A program made the position numbers and the translations under genes. Shown piece by piece: positions 33,531 through 42,715 of a stretch of DNA of 64,000 bases. The notes under the pieces were generated by a model. That model was given only the letters and a program-made list of their open reading frames with translations, was not told where the DNA came from and searched no databases. Source of the DNA: Anaerolineales bacterium (GTDB lineage: Bacteria > Chloroflexota > Anaerolineae > Anaerolineales > Villigracilaceae); the NCBI GenBank assembly GCA_030680795.1, contig JAUXUL010000045.1, positions 1-64,000 on the forward strand, given 5' to 3'. How positions within the stretch are numbered: the stretch's first letter is position 1; every line of letters starts with the position of its first letter.

Positions 33531-34154
33531 ATGAAGAATATCGGCTTTCAATCCATACTCCTTGCTCTTCTGATCGCCCTGTCAATGACAGGGACATTTT
33601 TCGGCTCCACATTGACCGTTGCGCTGGCCCAGCAACCGACAGATATCCCGCCCGCCTCAACCGGTATTTTTATCACGGTAGTAACCGATGAACCACAGAT
33701 CAATGTGCGCATGGGCCCCAGTTCATCTCTTTACCCGGTTGTCGGCATCTTATCGACCGGGTCTGTTGTACCTGCTTTGGGTAGATCGCAGGGAGGCGAT
33801 TGGATACAGATCGAATTTGCAGGCGCTCCGAACAACAAGGGCTGGGTGTATTCTCCCCTTGTGCAAGTTTCTCCCCCAGGCACATTGCAGGTCGTGGAGC
33901 CACCTCCCACGCCCATGCAGCCTGCCACCGCTACCATTGACCCGACACTCGCCGCGCAATTTAACATTGTGCCTACCAATACACGTTTGCCAACCTTTAC
34001 GCCGCCGCCATCTTTGACTCCTTCCTCAGATACTGCTGCGGCATCTCCGGCCGCTGCTTCCGAGGCCTCCGTTCCAATCGGCACGATCATTATCGCCTTT
34101 GCAATTTTAGGGCTGATCGGCTTGCCTCTCTCTTTTATTAGTCGAAAAAGATGA
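33531..34154 (+). CDS. Secreted, C-terminally anchored SH3-domain protein, copy 1
   Basis: 207 residues. A signal peptide (1-33, ending VALAQQ) is followed by a bacterial SH3 domain at about 47-115 (INVRMGPSSSLYPVVGILST, GWVYSPLVQV). Then come a Pro/Thr-rich stalk and a C-terminal helix IGTIIIAFAILGLIGLPLSF ending SRKR, which would retain it in the membrane. SH3b domains bind peptidoglycan or wall peptides, so this is probably an outward-facing wall-contact protein. It is the first of a tandem pair and overlaps the next gene by 4 bp. Confidence 0.82.
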   Translation: MKNIGFQSILLALLIALSMTGTFFGSTLTVALAQQPTDIPPASTGIFITVVTDEPQINVRMGPSSSLYPVVGILSTGSVVPALGRSQGGDWIQIEFAGAPNNKGWVYSPLVQVSPPGTLQVVEPPPTPMQPATATIDPTLAAQFNIVPTNTRLPTFTPPPSLTPSSDTAAASPAAASEASVPIGTIIIAFAILGLIGLPLSFISRKR

Positions 34155-34774
34155 TGGTATTGCACAGGGTTAGATATGTCATTTTCATATTGTTTATATT
34201 TTCCGGATTGGGCGCTGCAATTTATTCCCCGTTTCAACTGTCGGTTCATGCTCAACAGCCTACCGGCTCCATTCCGACGGTTACAGGTACTCCTGCCGGG
34301 ATGATCATTGCCGTAAACCTTGATATTGACACAGTCAGTGTCTACTCCGGTCCAAGCTCATATCTTTATCCTGCCGTCGGTGTGCTATTGAAAGGGCAAG
34401 AGGCGCCTGCTTACGGCATTTCGGAAGATCAAAACTGGATACAGATCTATTATCCCGGCGTATCTGACTCTGTTGCCTGGATTTATGGACCTTATGTGAC
34501 CATCGTTCGAAATGGCCGATTGCCAGAGGTGGAATCACCTCCCTCACCCACACCAGCCTCAACGCCCACCATTGACCCGACTCTTGCAGCGGCATTTATT
34601 GCCCCGGTCACGCCCACCCGTCTGCCAACTTTTACTCCCCCGGCGCCATTGGTCATTGCTACCTTTCTGGACGACAAATCAACAGCCAATCGTCTGCCGA
34701 TGGGCTTGTTAATTTTCGGTCTCGGTTTTATGGGGGCATTTGGGACTTTAATTTCCTTCCTGCGCGGGCGGTAG
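34151..34774 (+). CDS. Secreted, C-terminally anchored SH3-domain protein, copy 2
   Basis: 207 residues, the same length and layout as the preceding gene. It has a signal peptide ending VHAQQP, an SH3 domain (VSVYSGPSSYLYPAVGVLLK, AWIYGPYVTI), the stalk PTIDPTLAAAF with RLPTFTPPAP, and a C-terminal helix ending LRGR. The shared words IDPTLAA and TRLPTFTPP and the equal lengths show a tandem duplication. The 4-bp overlap implies co-translation, perhaps to form a hetero-oligomer. The 186 bp before the next gene hold no recognised signal. Confidence 0.82.
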   Translation: MMVLHRVRYVIFILFIFSGLGAAIYSPFQLSVHAQQPTGSIPTVTGTPAGMIIAVNLDIDTVSVYSGPSSYLYPAVGVLLKGQEAPAYGISEDQNWIQIYYPGVSDSVAWIYGPYVTIVRNGRLPEVESPPSPTPASTPTIDPTLAAAFIAPVTPTRLPTFTPPAPLVIATFLDDKSTANRLPMGLLIFGLGFMGAFGTLISFLRGR

Positions 34775-34960
34775 CACTAATAAATATTGTGGCTCATTTG
34801 TTAAAAATATGCGTGTTCTTCCAGGCCGACGTTAGAGAACGTCTCCTACACACGCAGCAGGCGCGCTCTTGCGCCGATTTTGGAGCACGCACAAAAAGTC
34901 TACACATAGAGCCAATATTGTTTTTAGATTTGAGAGAAAATAAACCGCAAATTAATTGAT

Positions 34961-35851
34961 ATGGAACATACTCAGCCCACGCGTCCGCTGGATGTCCTCC
35001 AACCCATTCGTGTTAATCCCATCAGCCTGCATAAAAATAACAGGAGCAAACGCAGCCCTCGCATGCTTTTGTTTATGCTGCTGATTGTTCTGATTTACCT
35101 CTTTGCCCCTTTTCGGACGAATATATTACTGCTTGGAACAGATGATTCGCCTGGGCGAGGGAGTTTAGGGCGAACAGACAGCATACTGTTAACCACCATT
35201 GTCCCATTCAAGCCTTACATCGGCATACTTTCCATTCCGCGCGACCTGTGGGTTTTCATTCCCGGCGTCGGGGAACAAAGGATCAACACGGCGTACTTTT
35301 TTGCTGAAGCAGAAAACGCAGGATCAGGGACCAAGGCCGCAATGGAGACGATAAAAGCGAACTTTAATGTGAATGTTGCCTATTACATGTTGATCCGTAT
35401 GACCGGCCTGGTGGAATCCATTGACGCGCTTGGCGGGGTGGATATCAGACTAGAGACATTCATGGGTGGCTATGAGCCGGGAGTACACCACCTCGATGGC
35501 GCGGACGCGCTGGCGTTCGTGCGCGAGAGGGCAACGGGAAGTGATTTTGCACGAATGCAGCGTGGTCAAATTCTGTTGACCGCCATCCTTGATAAACTCT
35601 TCAATCTGTCAAACCTGCCGCAGTTGCCGAGCTTTGCCTTATCATTGACCCGTGTAATAGATACAAATATACCCATGTGGCAATGGCCGCGTCTAATTGT
35701 TGCTCTTCTGCGGGCATTCTTGATAGGGCTGGACAGCCGCACGATCACGCCTGATATGGTGATCCCTTTTCAAACATCAGGCGGGGCGCAAGTGCTGGCT
35801 CCTAAATGGGAGGAAATCAACCCGGTGATAGTGGATATGTTTGGGCGTTAG
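34961..35851 (+). CDS. LytR-CpsA-Psr (LCP) family cell-wall glycopolymer ligase
   Basis: 296 residues. One N-terminal helix (about 29-48, MLLFMLLIVLIYLFAPF) precedes the LCP domain, which contains LLGTDDSPGRGSLGRTDSIL (catalytic Asp/Arg), GILSIPRDLWV, AFVRERATGSDFARMQRGQ and a conserved C-terminal QILLTAILDKL helix. LCP enzymes transfer undecaprenyl-linked polymers onto peptidoglycan or other acceptors outside the membrane. It precedes the large polysaccharide locus at 39-50 kb and follows the SH3 pair. No clear SD is visible before the ATG. Confidence 0.9.
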   Translation: MEHTQPTRPLDVLQPIRVNPISLHKNNRSKRSPRMLLFMLLIVLIYLFAPFRTNILLLGTDDSPGRGSLGRTDSILLTTIVPFKPYIGILSIPRDLWVFIPGVGEQRINTAYFFAEAENAGSGTKAAMETIKANFNVNVAYYMLIRMTGLVESIDALGGVDIRLETFMGGYEPGVHHLDGADALAFVRERATGSDFARMQRGQILLTAILDKLFNLSNLPQLPSFALSLTRVIDTNIPMWQWPRLIVALLRAFLIGLDSRTITPDMVIPFQTSGGAQVLAPKWEEINPVIVDMFGR

Positions 35852-36006
35852 TTGTCCAATGAAAGGAATAACAGATCTTTTGCAAAAGTCTCAAGTAGGT
35901 CAGGCTTGTAGTCTGAAAGTTTTGAAAATACGGGTTTTGACAGGTTGGAAACCCGTCCACTTTGTTTGTTGGAGTATAGAAGTTGAGTGGTTTTGCACAC
36001 ATGCCT

Positions 36007-36041
36007 AACAATAAACGCCTTAAAAAAAGGCGTTTATTGTT
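36007..36041. terminator. Bidirectional intrinsic terminator
   Basis: AACAATAAACGCCTT (36007-36021) and AAGGCGTTTATTGTT (36027-36041) form a perfect 15-bp stem with a 5-nt loop, between the LCP gene (+) and the A-type carrier gene (-). Confidence 0.85.
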
Positions 36042-36061
36042 ATTTACTAATTTTTGTTCAA

Positions 36062-36490
36062 TTAGTTATTGCATCCGCAGGAACCGCCACCGCAGCCACC
36101 AGAACCACTGGCATCGCTGCTGCTATTGGTGCCGCAGGCGCAACCGCCTTCGCTGTGTTCGTGATCATGTCCCTTTTTGGCTTTTGGGCTGTTGACTGCG
36201 AAGCCGGCGCCATGCTGGGGATCGTTCACAAAGTCAATGGTCGCTTCGCGCAAATAATCAATGGAACCATTGTCAACGACAACCTGTACGCCATTGGCAT
36301 CAAACATAGTGTCAATGTCACGGAAGTTATTATCCAATGCCATCCCGAAATTTACGCCACAGCAACCGCCGCTGGCAACGTACACGCGCAAGGCATATCC
36401 TTCAAGATTGCGCTGTTCGAGAAGATCTTTAACAGCCTGGCTGGCCGCGGGAGTTAATGTAAAGAGTTGGGTTTCTATTTCTTGGAGCAT
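36062..36490 (-). CDS. A-type Fe-S cluster carrier (IscA/ErpA/HesB family) with Cys-Gly-rich tail
   Basis: 142 residues. The domain TPAASQAVKDLLEQ...RVYVASGGCCGVNFGM carries C43/C44, and GGCACG carries C117 and C119, the three-cysteine set of A-type carriers with one doubled. Between them a His/Asp/Glu-rich linker (KKGHDHEHSE) replaces the usual short loop. The chain continues past the normal C-terminus with GSGGCGGGSCGCNN, adding three cysteines. The family ferries [2Fe-2S] or [4Fe-4S] clusters to apo-enzymes. The extension may add metal-binding capacity. It is not in the suf operon and has its own promoter. Confidence 0.88.
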   Translation of the reverse strand: MLQEIETQLFTLTPAASQAVKDLLEQRNLEGYALRVYVASGGCCGVNFGMALDNNFRDIDTMFDANGVQVVVDNGSIDYLREATIDFVNDPQHGAGFAVNSPKAKKGHDHEHSEGGCACGTNSSSDASGSGGCGGGSCGCNN

Positions 36491-36530
36491 GTTTTTTCTC
36501 CTTATTCTAGGGTTAAGTAAATTTCGCTAA

Positions 36531-36559
36531 ATCTTATCAGATTTGGGGGGCATTGTCAA
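36531..36559 (-). promoter_or_regulatory. Promoter of the A-type carrier gene
   Basis: On the minus strand TTGACA (36559-36554), a 17-bp spacer and TAAGAT (36536-36531). A small dyad AAATC-N6-GATTT (36529-36544) overlaps the -10. The ATG at 36490 has a good AAGGAG. Confidence 0.6.
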
Positions 36560-36594
36560 CTTTTTTGTACATAAATTATTGATACCTACAATTC

Positions 36595-36623
36595 TTGACA
36601 CATTCTATGTACGCCTGTAAAAT
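36595..36623 (+). promoter_or_regulatory. Promoter of the pyrophosphatase gene
   Basis: TTGACA (36595-36600), a 17-bp spacer and TAAAAT (36618-36623), about 60 bp before the ATG, with GGAGG at 36668-36672. Confidence 0.75.
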
Positions 36624-36683
36624 CCCTCTGGTTTATAGGCGCAAGCCGATATTTTTTTATTCCCTCTGGAGGATATACCCCAT

Positions 36684-39071
36684 ATGTACTATATGCAAGG
36701 ACTTCAAGATTTTGAGGCGGTCGCGATCTGGCTCGTATTTGGCATTGCCATTGTCGGTCTTTTATATGCGATCTTCCTTCGTAACCAGATCCTGCGCGAA
36801 GATAAAGGCACTGAAAAAATGCAGGAAGTTTGGAACGCGATCAAAGATGGAGCGAACGCTTATTTACAGAAGCAGTTTCGCTCCATTTTGCCGTTGATCG
36901 CTGTTTTGACCGTCGCTTTGTTCCTGTCTGTGTATGTTGTTCCGCCTTCCCCTGAGGCGCAGGAACGCTTCCAGGGCATGAGCGATGCTCAACTTCAGCT
37001 GTGGATCGGCATTGCCCGTGGTCTGGCCTTCATTATGGGCGCGGGCTTCTCACTGACAGTCGGACAGCTTGGTATGCGTATGGCGGTCGAAGCCAATGTG
37101 CGCGTGGCATCAGCGTCAAAGCGGTCGTTTGGTGAAGCGCTTCGTATCGCCTATCGCGCCGGCACCATCACCGGTATGCTCACCGATGGTCTCGGCCTGC
37201 TCGGTGGAACGATCATCTTTATTATTCTTGGTATTGCTGCGCCCGATGCTTTGCTCGGCTTCGGTTTCGGCGGTACGCTCATCGCGTTGTTCATGCGCGT
37301 CGGCGGCGGTATCTTCACGAAGGCTGCCGATGTCGGCGCCGACCTTGTCGGTAAAGTGGAAGCAGGCATCCCTGAGGATGATCCGAGAAATCCTGCTGTG
37401 ATTGCGGACCTCGTCGGTGATAACGTCGGCGACTGCGCTGGTATGGCTGCTGACATTTTCGAATCCTATGAAGTGACGATCGTTTCGGGCCTGATTCTTG
37501 GTCTGGCACTCTGGCACATTACCGGCCGCCTTGAATGGATCATCTTCCCGTTGATTGTGCGCGGCATTGGCGTGCTTTCGTCCATTATCAGCACTTACTT
37601 TGTTAAGGCCGGCAAGACAGGCAAGAGCGAAGATGCCATGAGGGCCATCTTTAGCGGCTTCCTGACCTCGGCTGTGATCTCCGCCGCGTTGTTCTTCATT
37701 GCCGGATTCTATTATTTGAACAATCCTGCGATGCAGGCATGGGGCAGTTGGTGGCGTTTACCGACCTCCGTCGGTGTCGGTGTTTTGCTTGCGATCGTGA
37801 TTGACCGCCTCACTGAATACTTTACTGGCACGCATGCCGCACCTGTTAATGACATCAAAAAAGCCGCAGATACCGGCCCTGCAACCTTGATCTTGAATGG
37901 TATCTCCGTCGGTTTTGAATCATCTGTTTGGTCTGTGCTTGTGATCGCCTTGACAATTGTCGCCTCCATTTTCATCTTCGGCACCATCCCTGGTGTGGGA
38001 GGGGTAGAGCGGGCGACATTCATTTTGTATGGCGTCGCCATGACCGGTATCGGTATGTTGACCCTGACCGGCAATAATGTGGCGATGGACTCCTTTGGCC
38101 CTATTGCAGACAATGCCAATGGCATCGGCGAGATGGCTTGGTCTGGCAAAACAGATAAGGCTACCAAAGACGCCCAGCAGATCATGGCTGACCTCGACGC
38201 AGTGGGTAACACCACCAAGGCAATTACCAAGGGTATAGCAATCGGTTCTGCAGTGATTGCAGCGGTCTCGTTGTTTGGCTCGTTCCTGGTGGATGTTTCT
38301 CGTGCACAAGCCAGTCAGGGTATCCCTCTCGCTGAGCAGATTCAGGCAATCGGTATCCGTGTTGATGTTCCGCAAGTGTTTGTAGGTATGTTGATCGGCG
38401 GCGCTCTGCCGTGGTTATTCTCTTCGTTCGCAATTCAGGCTGTGGCGCGTGCGGCTTCATTGATCGTGCTTGAGGTGCGCCGTCAGTTCAAGCTGGGCGT
38501 GCTTACGGGTAAGGTCAAGCCTGATTACAAGCAGGCTGTGGAAATTTCGACAACTGCCGCGCAGAAAGAATTGGTCTCTCTCGCATTGCTCGGCATCGTG
38601 ACCCCCATCGTGGTTGGCTTGTTCCTGCAAGTGGAAGCCCTTGGTGGTTTCCTGGCGGGCATTATTGTCTCAGGTCAGTTGCTGGCAGTGTTCCTGAACA
38701 ACTCCGGCGGCGCATGGGACAATGCCAAGAAGTTGATCGAAGATGAACCCAAAGACCCGAAGAACAATCTCGGCAAAGGTTCTGAGCGTCACAAAGCGGG
38801 CGTGGTAGGCGACACTGTCGGCGATCCCTTCAAGGATACTGCCGGTCCTGCGCTCAACCCGATGATCAAAGTGGTCAACCTCGTGGCTGTGATCATCGCC
38901 CCCATTATTGTGCAATATCAAAACGCGACCGGAACCGCATTGTATGTGGTTTGGGCCGTGGGACTTGCCTTGATCGGCGTGCTCGCCTGGGCAGTTGTCC
39001 GCTCGAAGGCTCCTGCGCCTTCGATGGTTGTAGAGGTTGAAGTCCCGAAGAAGAAGAGCAAGAAGAAATAA
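36684..39071 (+). CDS. hppA: Membrane-bound proton-translocating pyrophosphatase (K+-independent type)
   Basis: 795 residues with about 16 helices. The pyrophosphate-binding region has KAADVGADLVGKVEAGIPED followed by NVGDCAGMAADIFESY. GNNVAMDSFGPIADNANGI and the C-terminal GDTVGDPFKDTAGPALNP are the other catalytic blocks. In the position that discriminates subfamilies, GNTTKAITKG carries lysine, the K+-independent H+-pump signature, where K+-dependent enzymes have alanine. It couples PPi hydrolysis to proton pumping across the cytoplasmic membrane. It ends in a lysine-rich tail (PKKKSKKK). It is monocistronic between a near-consensus promoter and a strong terminator. Confidence 0.96.
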   Translation: MYYMQGLQDFEAVAIWLVFGIAIVGLLYAIFLRNQILREDKGTEKMQEVWNAIKDGANAYLQKQFRSILPLIAVLTVALFLSVYVVPPSPEAQERFQGMSDAQLQLWIGIARGLAFIMGAGFSLTVGQLGMRMAVEANVRVASASKRSFGEALRIAYRAGTITGMLTDGLGLLGGTIIFIILGIAAPDALLGFGFGGTLIALFMRVGGGIFTKAADVGADLVGKVEAGIPEDDPRNPAVIADLVGDNVGDCAGMAADIFESYEVTIVSGLILGLALWHITGRLEWIIFPLIVRGIGVLSSIISTYFVKAGKTGKSEDAMRAIFSGFLTSAVISAALFFIAGFYYLNNPAMQAWGSWWRLPTSVGVGVLLAIVIDRLTEYFTGTHAAPVNDIKKAADTGPATLILNGISVGFESSVWSVLVIALTIVASIFIFGTIPGVGGVERATFILYGVAMTGIGMLTLTGNNVAMDSFGPIADNANGIGEMAWSGKTDKATKDAQQIMADLDAVGNTTKAITKGIAIGSAVIAAVSLFGSFLVDVSRAQASQGIPLAEQIQAIGIRVDVPQVFVGMLIGGALPWLFSSFAIQAVARAASLIVLEVRRQFKLGVLTGKVKPDYKQAVEISTTAAQKELVSLALLGIVTPIVVGLFLQVEALGGFLAGIIVSGQLLAVFLNNSGGAWDNAKKLIEDEPKDPKNNLGKGSERHKAGVVGDTVGDPFKDTAGPALNPMIKVVNLVAVIIAPIIVQYQNATGTALYVVWAVGLALIGVLAWAVVRSKAPAPSMVVEVEVPKKKSKKK

Positions 39072-39085
39072 TAATAAATCAATTC

Positions 39086-39123
39086 AAAAAATTCCCGATG
39101 GTACATACCATCGGGAATTTTTT
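39086..39123 (+). terminator. Strong intrinsic terminator after hppA
   Basis: AAAAAATTCCCGATGGT (39086-39102) and ACCATCGGGAATTTTTT (39107-39123) form a perfect 17-bp stem with a T-tract. Confidence 0.9.
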
Positions 39124-39210
39124 ATTCTGTGGTGAGCCATATTTAACGATGGTGTATACTAACTTCTAAAATTTGTTAGGCTTTTACCGAAACAGTAAAA
39201 GGAGACCAAA

Positions 39211-40176
39211 ATGCTTAAGGACATAATAAAGAAATTATTAAGCATGATTCTATTTAGACCATTGCCACTCCCATCAAATGAAGAAAAGTTTTTTCTTTCT
39301 GAACTTCAAACTAAATTTTACGAGTTGCCAGCCTTGGAAACTATCAATGTACTACCGTCGGAAGCGGCATGGTTGAGTAACATGAACCGTTTAAGAGAAC
39401 TTGTCTTGAATCAGAATCCTAGAGAGTTCTTGCGATGGGATGTTGTTTCTAAGACAATGTTCGTTTCGTTTGCTCCTTATACAGCTAAGGAGTTAAAGTA
39501 TCTCAAGCAGCGTCCCGACTGGAACACACGTTGGTATACAGCCATCAAAGAATCTACAGTCGGCCATCCGGTTCCCTACATCTTCTTTCCTGCTAGTAGC
39601 GGCAATTTAATACATCAAGCTTATCACATAGCCAAGTTTGAAGAACAAACTAATGTCGAGGTTCATAACGTTGACTATGTGTTTGAATTCGGTGGTGGCT
39701 ATGGGTGTATGTGTCGGTTGTTTTACAACTTAGGATTTCAAGGCAGGTATATAATTTTTGATCTGCCATCTTTTTCTGCGCTGCAGGTTTACTTTCTTAA
39801 GACTCTTGGCTTGCCAGTCCAATCATTAACTGAGTTTGTTAAATCAAGAACTGGAATAGTTTGCGTGTATGATATTGATCAGTTGACAACCTTACTCGCG
39901 GATCACATTGATGCAAGAAATACAATGTTTGTAGCTACGTGGTCAATAAGCGAGTCACCGATCACTCTCAGAGGCTTGATCCTACCTCTTATATCCGGGT
40001 TCCAATCATTTCTCATTGCGTATCAAGATATATTTGGAGAAGTGGATAATGTGGACTTTTTTGATAATTGGAAGGAGGCCGTTAGGAATGTCGCTTGGCA
40101 CAGTTGGAGGATTGAACATATTCCAGGAAACAATTATCTTGTTGGAAGTGTGCCAAGACTTACTGGTATTGACTAA
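39211..40176 (+). CDS. Putative sugar O-methyltransferase-like protein
   Basis: 321 residues. A Rossmann-type SAM site is visible in DYVFEFGGGYGCMCRLFYNL and YIIFDLPSFSALQVYFL. The surrounding helices resemble putative sugar O-methyltransferases found in polysaccharide loci. The N-terminus (LKDIIKKLLSMILFRPL) is amphipathic and may touch the membrane. It is the first gene of the surface-polysaccharide locus, just after the hppA terminator, with AAGGAG before the ATG. Base composition is visibly more AT-rich than the genes upstream, as is common for such loci and suggestive of transfer. The substrate is unknown. Confidence 0.6.
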   Translation: MLKDIIKKLLSMILFRPLPLPSNEEKFFLSELQTKFYELPALETINVLPSEAAWLSNMNRLRELVLNQNPREFLRWDVVSKTMFVSFAPYTAKELKYLKQRPDWNTRWYTAIKESTVGHPVPYIFFPASSGNLIHQAYHIAKFEEQTNVEVHNVDYVFEFGGGYGCMCRLFYNLGFQGRYIIFDLPSFSALQVYFLKTLGLPVQSLTEFVKSRTGIVCVYDIDQLTTLLADHIDARNTMFVATWSISESPITLRGLILPLISGFQSFLIAYQDIFGEVDNVDFFDNWKEAVRNVAWHSWRIEHIPGNNYLVGSVPRLTGID

Positions 40177-40279
40177 TAACAAAATGTGATTTAACAGGTT
40201 GACATTATTTTTTGAGATATGAGGAATTAAGATGTATCCCTGAAACCAAAAATTGTGTTTTTTTGACAGGAATCATAAA

Positions 40280-41602
40280 TTGCGAAATTATTTTTCTAAA
40301 TTTCAGAAAATTGCAAAAGAACTATTCCAGGTTGGTCTGGGGCAGGTAGTGGCAACACTTGGTGGGTTGTTAGGAGTTCGGTTGCTGACAAACATGATGA
40401 CGCCGTCCAGCTATGGAGAATTAGCCCTTGGGTTAACATTTCTAACACTCATTCAACAGCTTATTATGGGACCTATCACAAATGGGTTTGCACGATATTT
40501 TGTTATTGCGCAAGAGAAGGAAGATGTAAAGTCATATCTAAAGGCTGTATGGTCTTTATTGGTTAAATCGAGCTTGACCACGATCGGAATACTTTTTGTC
40601 GTTATCTTTGCTTTGCTATTGACTAATAACTGGGTCTGGATAGGATTGCTCTTTTTATCATCTCTTTTTACACTTGTTTCAAGTTATAACATTGCCCTCG
40701 ATAATATCCAAAATGCAGCCCGACAGAGAGTGGTTGTTGCCTGGCATCAGGGTTTAAGTCAGTGGTTGAGGTTTTTGTTCGCTGTAGGTTTTATTCTGTT
40801 ATTTGGCTCGTCGAGCAGCTTTGCCATGTTGGGGTATTTTGTATCGGCCGTTATTGTTTTATTGTCACAATGGTTTTTCTTTCAAAAGAACTCATTGTAC
40901 AAGATGCAAGAGAGATGGTTTGGTTTGAATTGGAATAACCCGAATATTTGGGAGAGTAAGATAGTTCAATTTGCCCTGCCATTTAGCACATGGGGACTTT
41001 TTTCATGGGCGCAAATGTCATCTGACCGTTGGGCTTTACAGATTTTCCAATCCACCGCTTCTGTAGGTTTTTATTCCGTGCTTTACCAGTTGGGTTACTA
41101 TCCAATTACAATCTTAACCGGAATTTTTGTTCAGTTCATTTCGCCACTGCTCTATCGCCGAGTTGGAGATGCTATGGAATTAGAAAGAGTCCAATCTACA
41201 CAACGATTTACGAACCAACTAACGATTGCTGCTCTTGGGCTTGCCGGACTAGCAGTTTTTGCTATGTGGATGTTACAGGAAATAATTTTTCAGATTTTGG
41301 TTGCACCGGAATATCACAGTGTTTCATATTTGTTACCCTGGACTGCTTTGTCTGGGGGGTTGTTTGCAGCGGGGCAAATTTCGGCGTTAACTGCGCTTAA
41401 CAATAATCAGCCACAAAAACTGCTAAAGCCAAAGATCGCTACCAGCCTGTTGGGTGTGGTATTAAGTTTTTTCGGGGCTTATTTGTACGGGCTAGAAGGC
41501 GTCGTTGGTGCAAGTGTCCTTTTTTCGTTGATATATTTCTTGTGGGTGTATGGACTATTCCGACCTCAAGCGAATGTAGTCAATGCGAGTGATTCACAAT
41601 GA
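40280..41602 (+). CDS. Polysaccharide flippase (Wzx-type, MOP superfamily)
   Basis: About 440 residues with 12-14 hydrophobic helices. The N-terminal ELFQVGLGQVVATLGGLLGV and LTNMMTPSSYGELALGLTFL are typical of oligosaccharide flippases, which move undecaprenyl-linked units across the inner membrane. The start is uncertain. A TTG at 40280 has AGGAA at good spacing. The longer frame begins at TTG 40253. Further upstream an SD-preceded ATG at 40232 is in the same frame but is followed by TGA after three codons, so the ancestral start may have been lost or may be a tiny leader. The stop overlaps the next gene by 4 bp. Confidence 0.82.
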   Translation: MRNYFSKFQKIAKELFQVGLGQVVATLGGLLGVRLLTNMMTPSSYGELALGLTFLTLIQQLIMGPITNGFARYFVIAQEKEDVKSYLKAVWSLLVKSSLTTIGILFVVIFALLLTNNWVWIGLLFLSSLFTLVSSYNIALDNIQNAARQRVVVAWHQGLSQWLRFLFAVGFILLFGSSSSFAMLGYFVSAVIVLLSQWFFFQKNSLYKMQERWFGLNWNNPNIWESKIVQFALPFSTWGLFSWAQMSSDRWALQIFQSTASVGFYSVLYQLGYYPITILTGIFVQFISPLLYRRVGDAMELERVQSTQRFTNQLTIAALGLAGLAVFAMWMLQEIIFQILVAPEYHSVSYLLPWTALSGGLFAAGQISALTALNNNQPQKLLKPKIATSLLGVVLSFFGAYLYGLEGVVGASVLFSLIYFLWVYGLFRPQANVVNASDSQ

Positions 41603-42711
41603 AAATTCTGTATGTTGCCACCAAGTATGATTATGGCAAACGTGAACGTGGTTTAAGTTTTGAGCATGCCAACTTTTTTGACAGTCTGTATAACATGGGG
41701 AACGATATTATTTATTTTGATTATATGGATATTCTGAAGAAGATGGGACGATCTCGCATGAATAATCTCTTGTTGGAAGTTGTCCGCGCGGAAAAACCCG
41801 AGTTGATGTTTGTGTTTCTTTCTGAGTATGAGCTTGAGCCAAAGACCATTTCCAAAATTTCAAAATCCGAAAAGATCATCACCATTAATTGGTTTGCTGA
41901 CGATCATTGGAGATTTGATAATTATTCTCGTTATTGGGCCCCTAATTTCAACTGGGTGGTAACGACAGATTCTGAAGCGCTCCCAAAGTATCATGCAGCA
42001 GCGTATCACAATGTTATCCTCAGCCAGTGGGCCTGTAATCATTTTCTTTATAAGAATCTTGAACTTGACCATCAATATGACGTGTCGTTTATTGGCCAGA
42101 CGTATGGAAATCGAAAGGCGATTATCCAGACCATTGAAGCTGCCGGTATCCACGTTGAAACCAGGGGGCAGGGTTGGGCAGCCGGCAGGGTATATCAGGA
42201 CGAAATGATTAACATTATCAATCGCAGCCGAATCAACCTTAATCTGTCCAATGCCTCAGTCAAGTATGTCGGTGAATGGTTGAAGCCGATCGACAAGTTT
42301 GCCCTCTACACCCCCGGGTTGAAGCGAATATGGCATAAGATGCGCTCATTTATTCCTGCTAGATTGGCCAAATCCCGTCCAATCTTCCAGATCAAGGGTA
42401 GAAATTTTGAAGTTCCGGGCTGTGGTGGTTTTTTGCTTACCGATTATATCCAAGGCTTGGAAGAATTTTATCAGGCAGAGCGTGAGGTGGTATGCTACAA
42501 TTCTGTCACCGAACTTATTAAGAAAATACAGTTTTATTTGGTTCACGATTCATTAAGACAGCAAATAGCGTTGGCTGGCTATCAGTCCACGCTGGAAAAA
42601 CACACCTATGTCCACCGCTTTAACCAGATTTTTCGACAAATTGGTCTGAAGAATGATTATTCGCTGGACAAGCACCCCGGTAGTTGTGTAGAAATTTCTC
42701 AGGATAAATAG
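41599..42711 (+). CDS. CgeB-like glycosyltransferase
   Basis: 370 residues of the CgeB/GT-B family. The N-terminal lobe MKILYVATKYDYGKRERGLS, the acceptor-side INWFADDHWRFDNYSRYW, and DVSFIGQTYGNRKAIIQTIE match this group. The C-terminal donor-side region includes INLNLSNAS and FEVPGCGGFLLTDYIQGLEE with FYQAEREVVCYNS. Members act on spore-coat and surface glycans. Its 4-bp overlap with the flippase gene shows it is part of the same operon. Donor and acceptor are unknown. Confidence 0.78.
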   Translation: MKILYVATKYDYGKRERGLSFEHANFFDSLYNMGNDIIYFDYMDILKKMGRSRMNNLLLEVVRAEKPELMFVFLSEYELEPKTISKISKSEKIITINWFADDHWRFDNYSRYWAPNFNWVVTTDSEALPKYHAAAYHNVILSQWACNHFLYKNLELDHQYDVSFIGQTYGNRKAIIQTIEAAGIHVETRGQGWAAGRVYQDEMINIINRSRINLNLSNASVKYVGEWLKPIDKFALYTPGLKRIWHKMRSFIPARLAKSRPIFQIKGRNFEVPGCGGFLLTDYIQGLEEFYQAEREVVCYNSVTELIKKIQFYLVHDSLRQQIALAGYQSTLEKHTYVHRFNQIFRQIGLKNDYSLDKHPGSCVEISQDK

Positions 42712-42715
42712 AACC

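Noticed and set aside
34775-34960. GCGCGCTCTTGCGCC hairpin considered as a terminator or small RNA
   Set aside because: The stem is short and no T-tract follows. I see no convincing signal in this gap.
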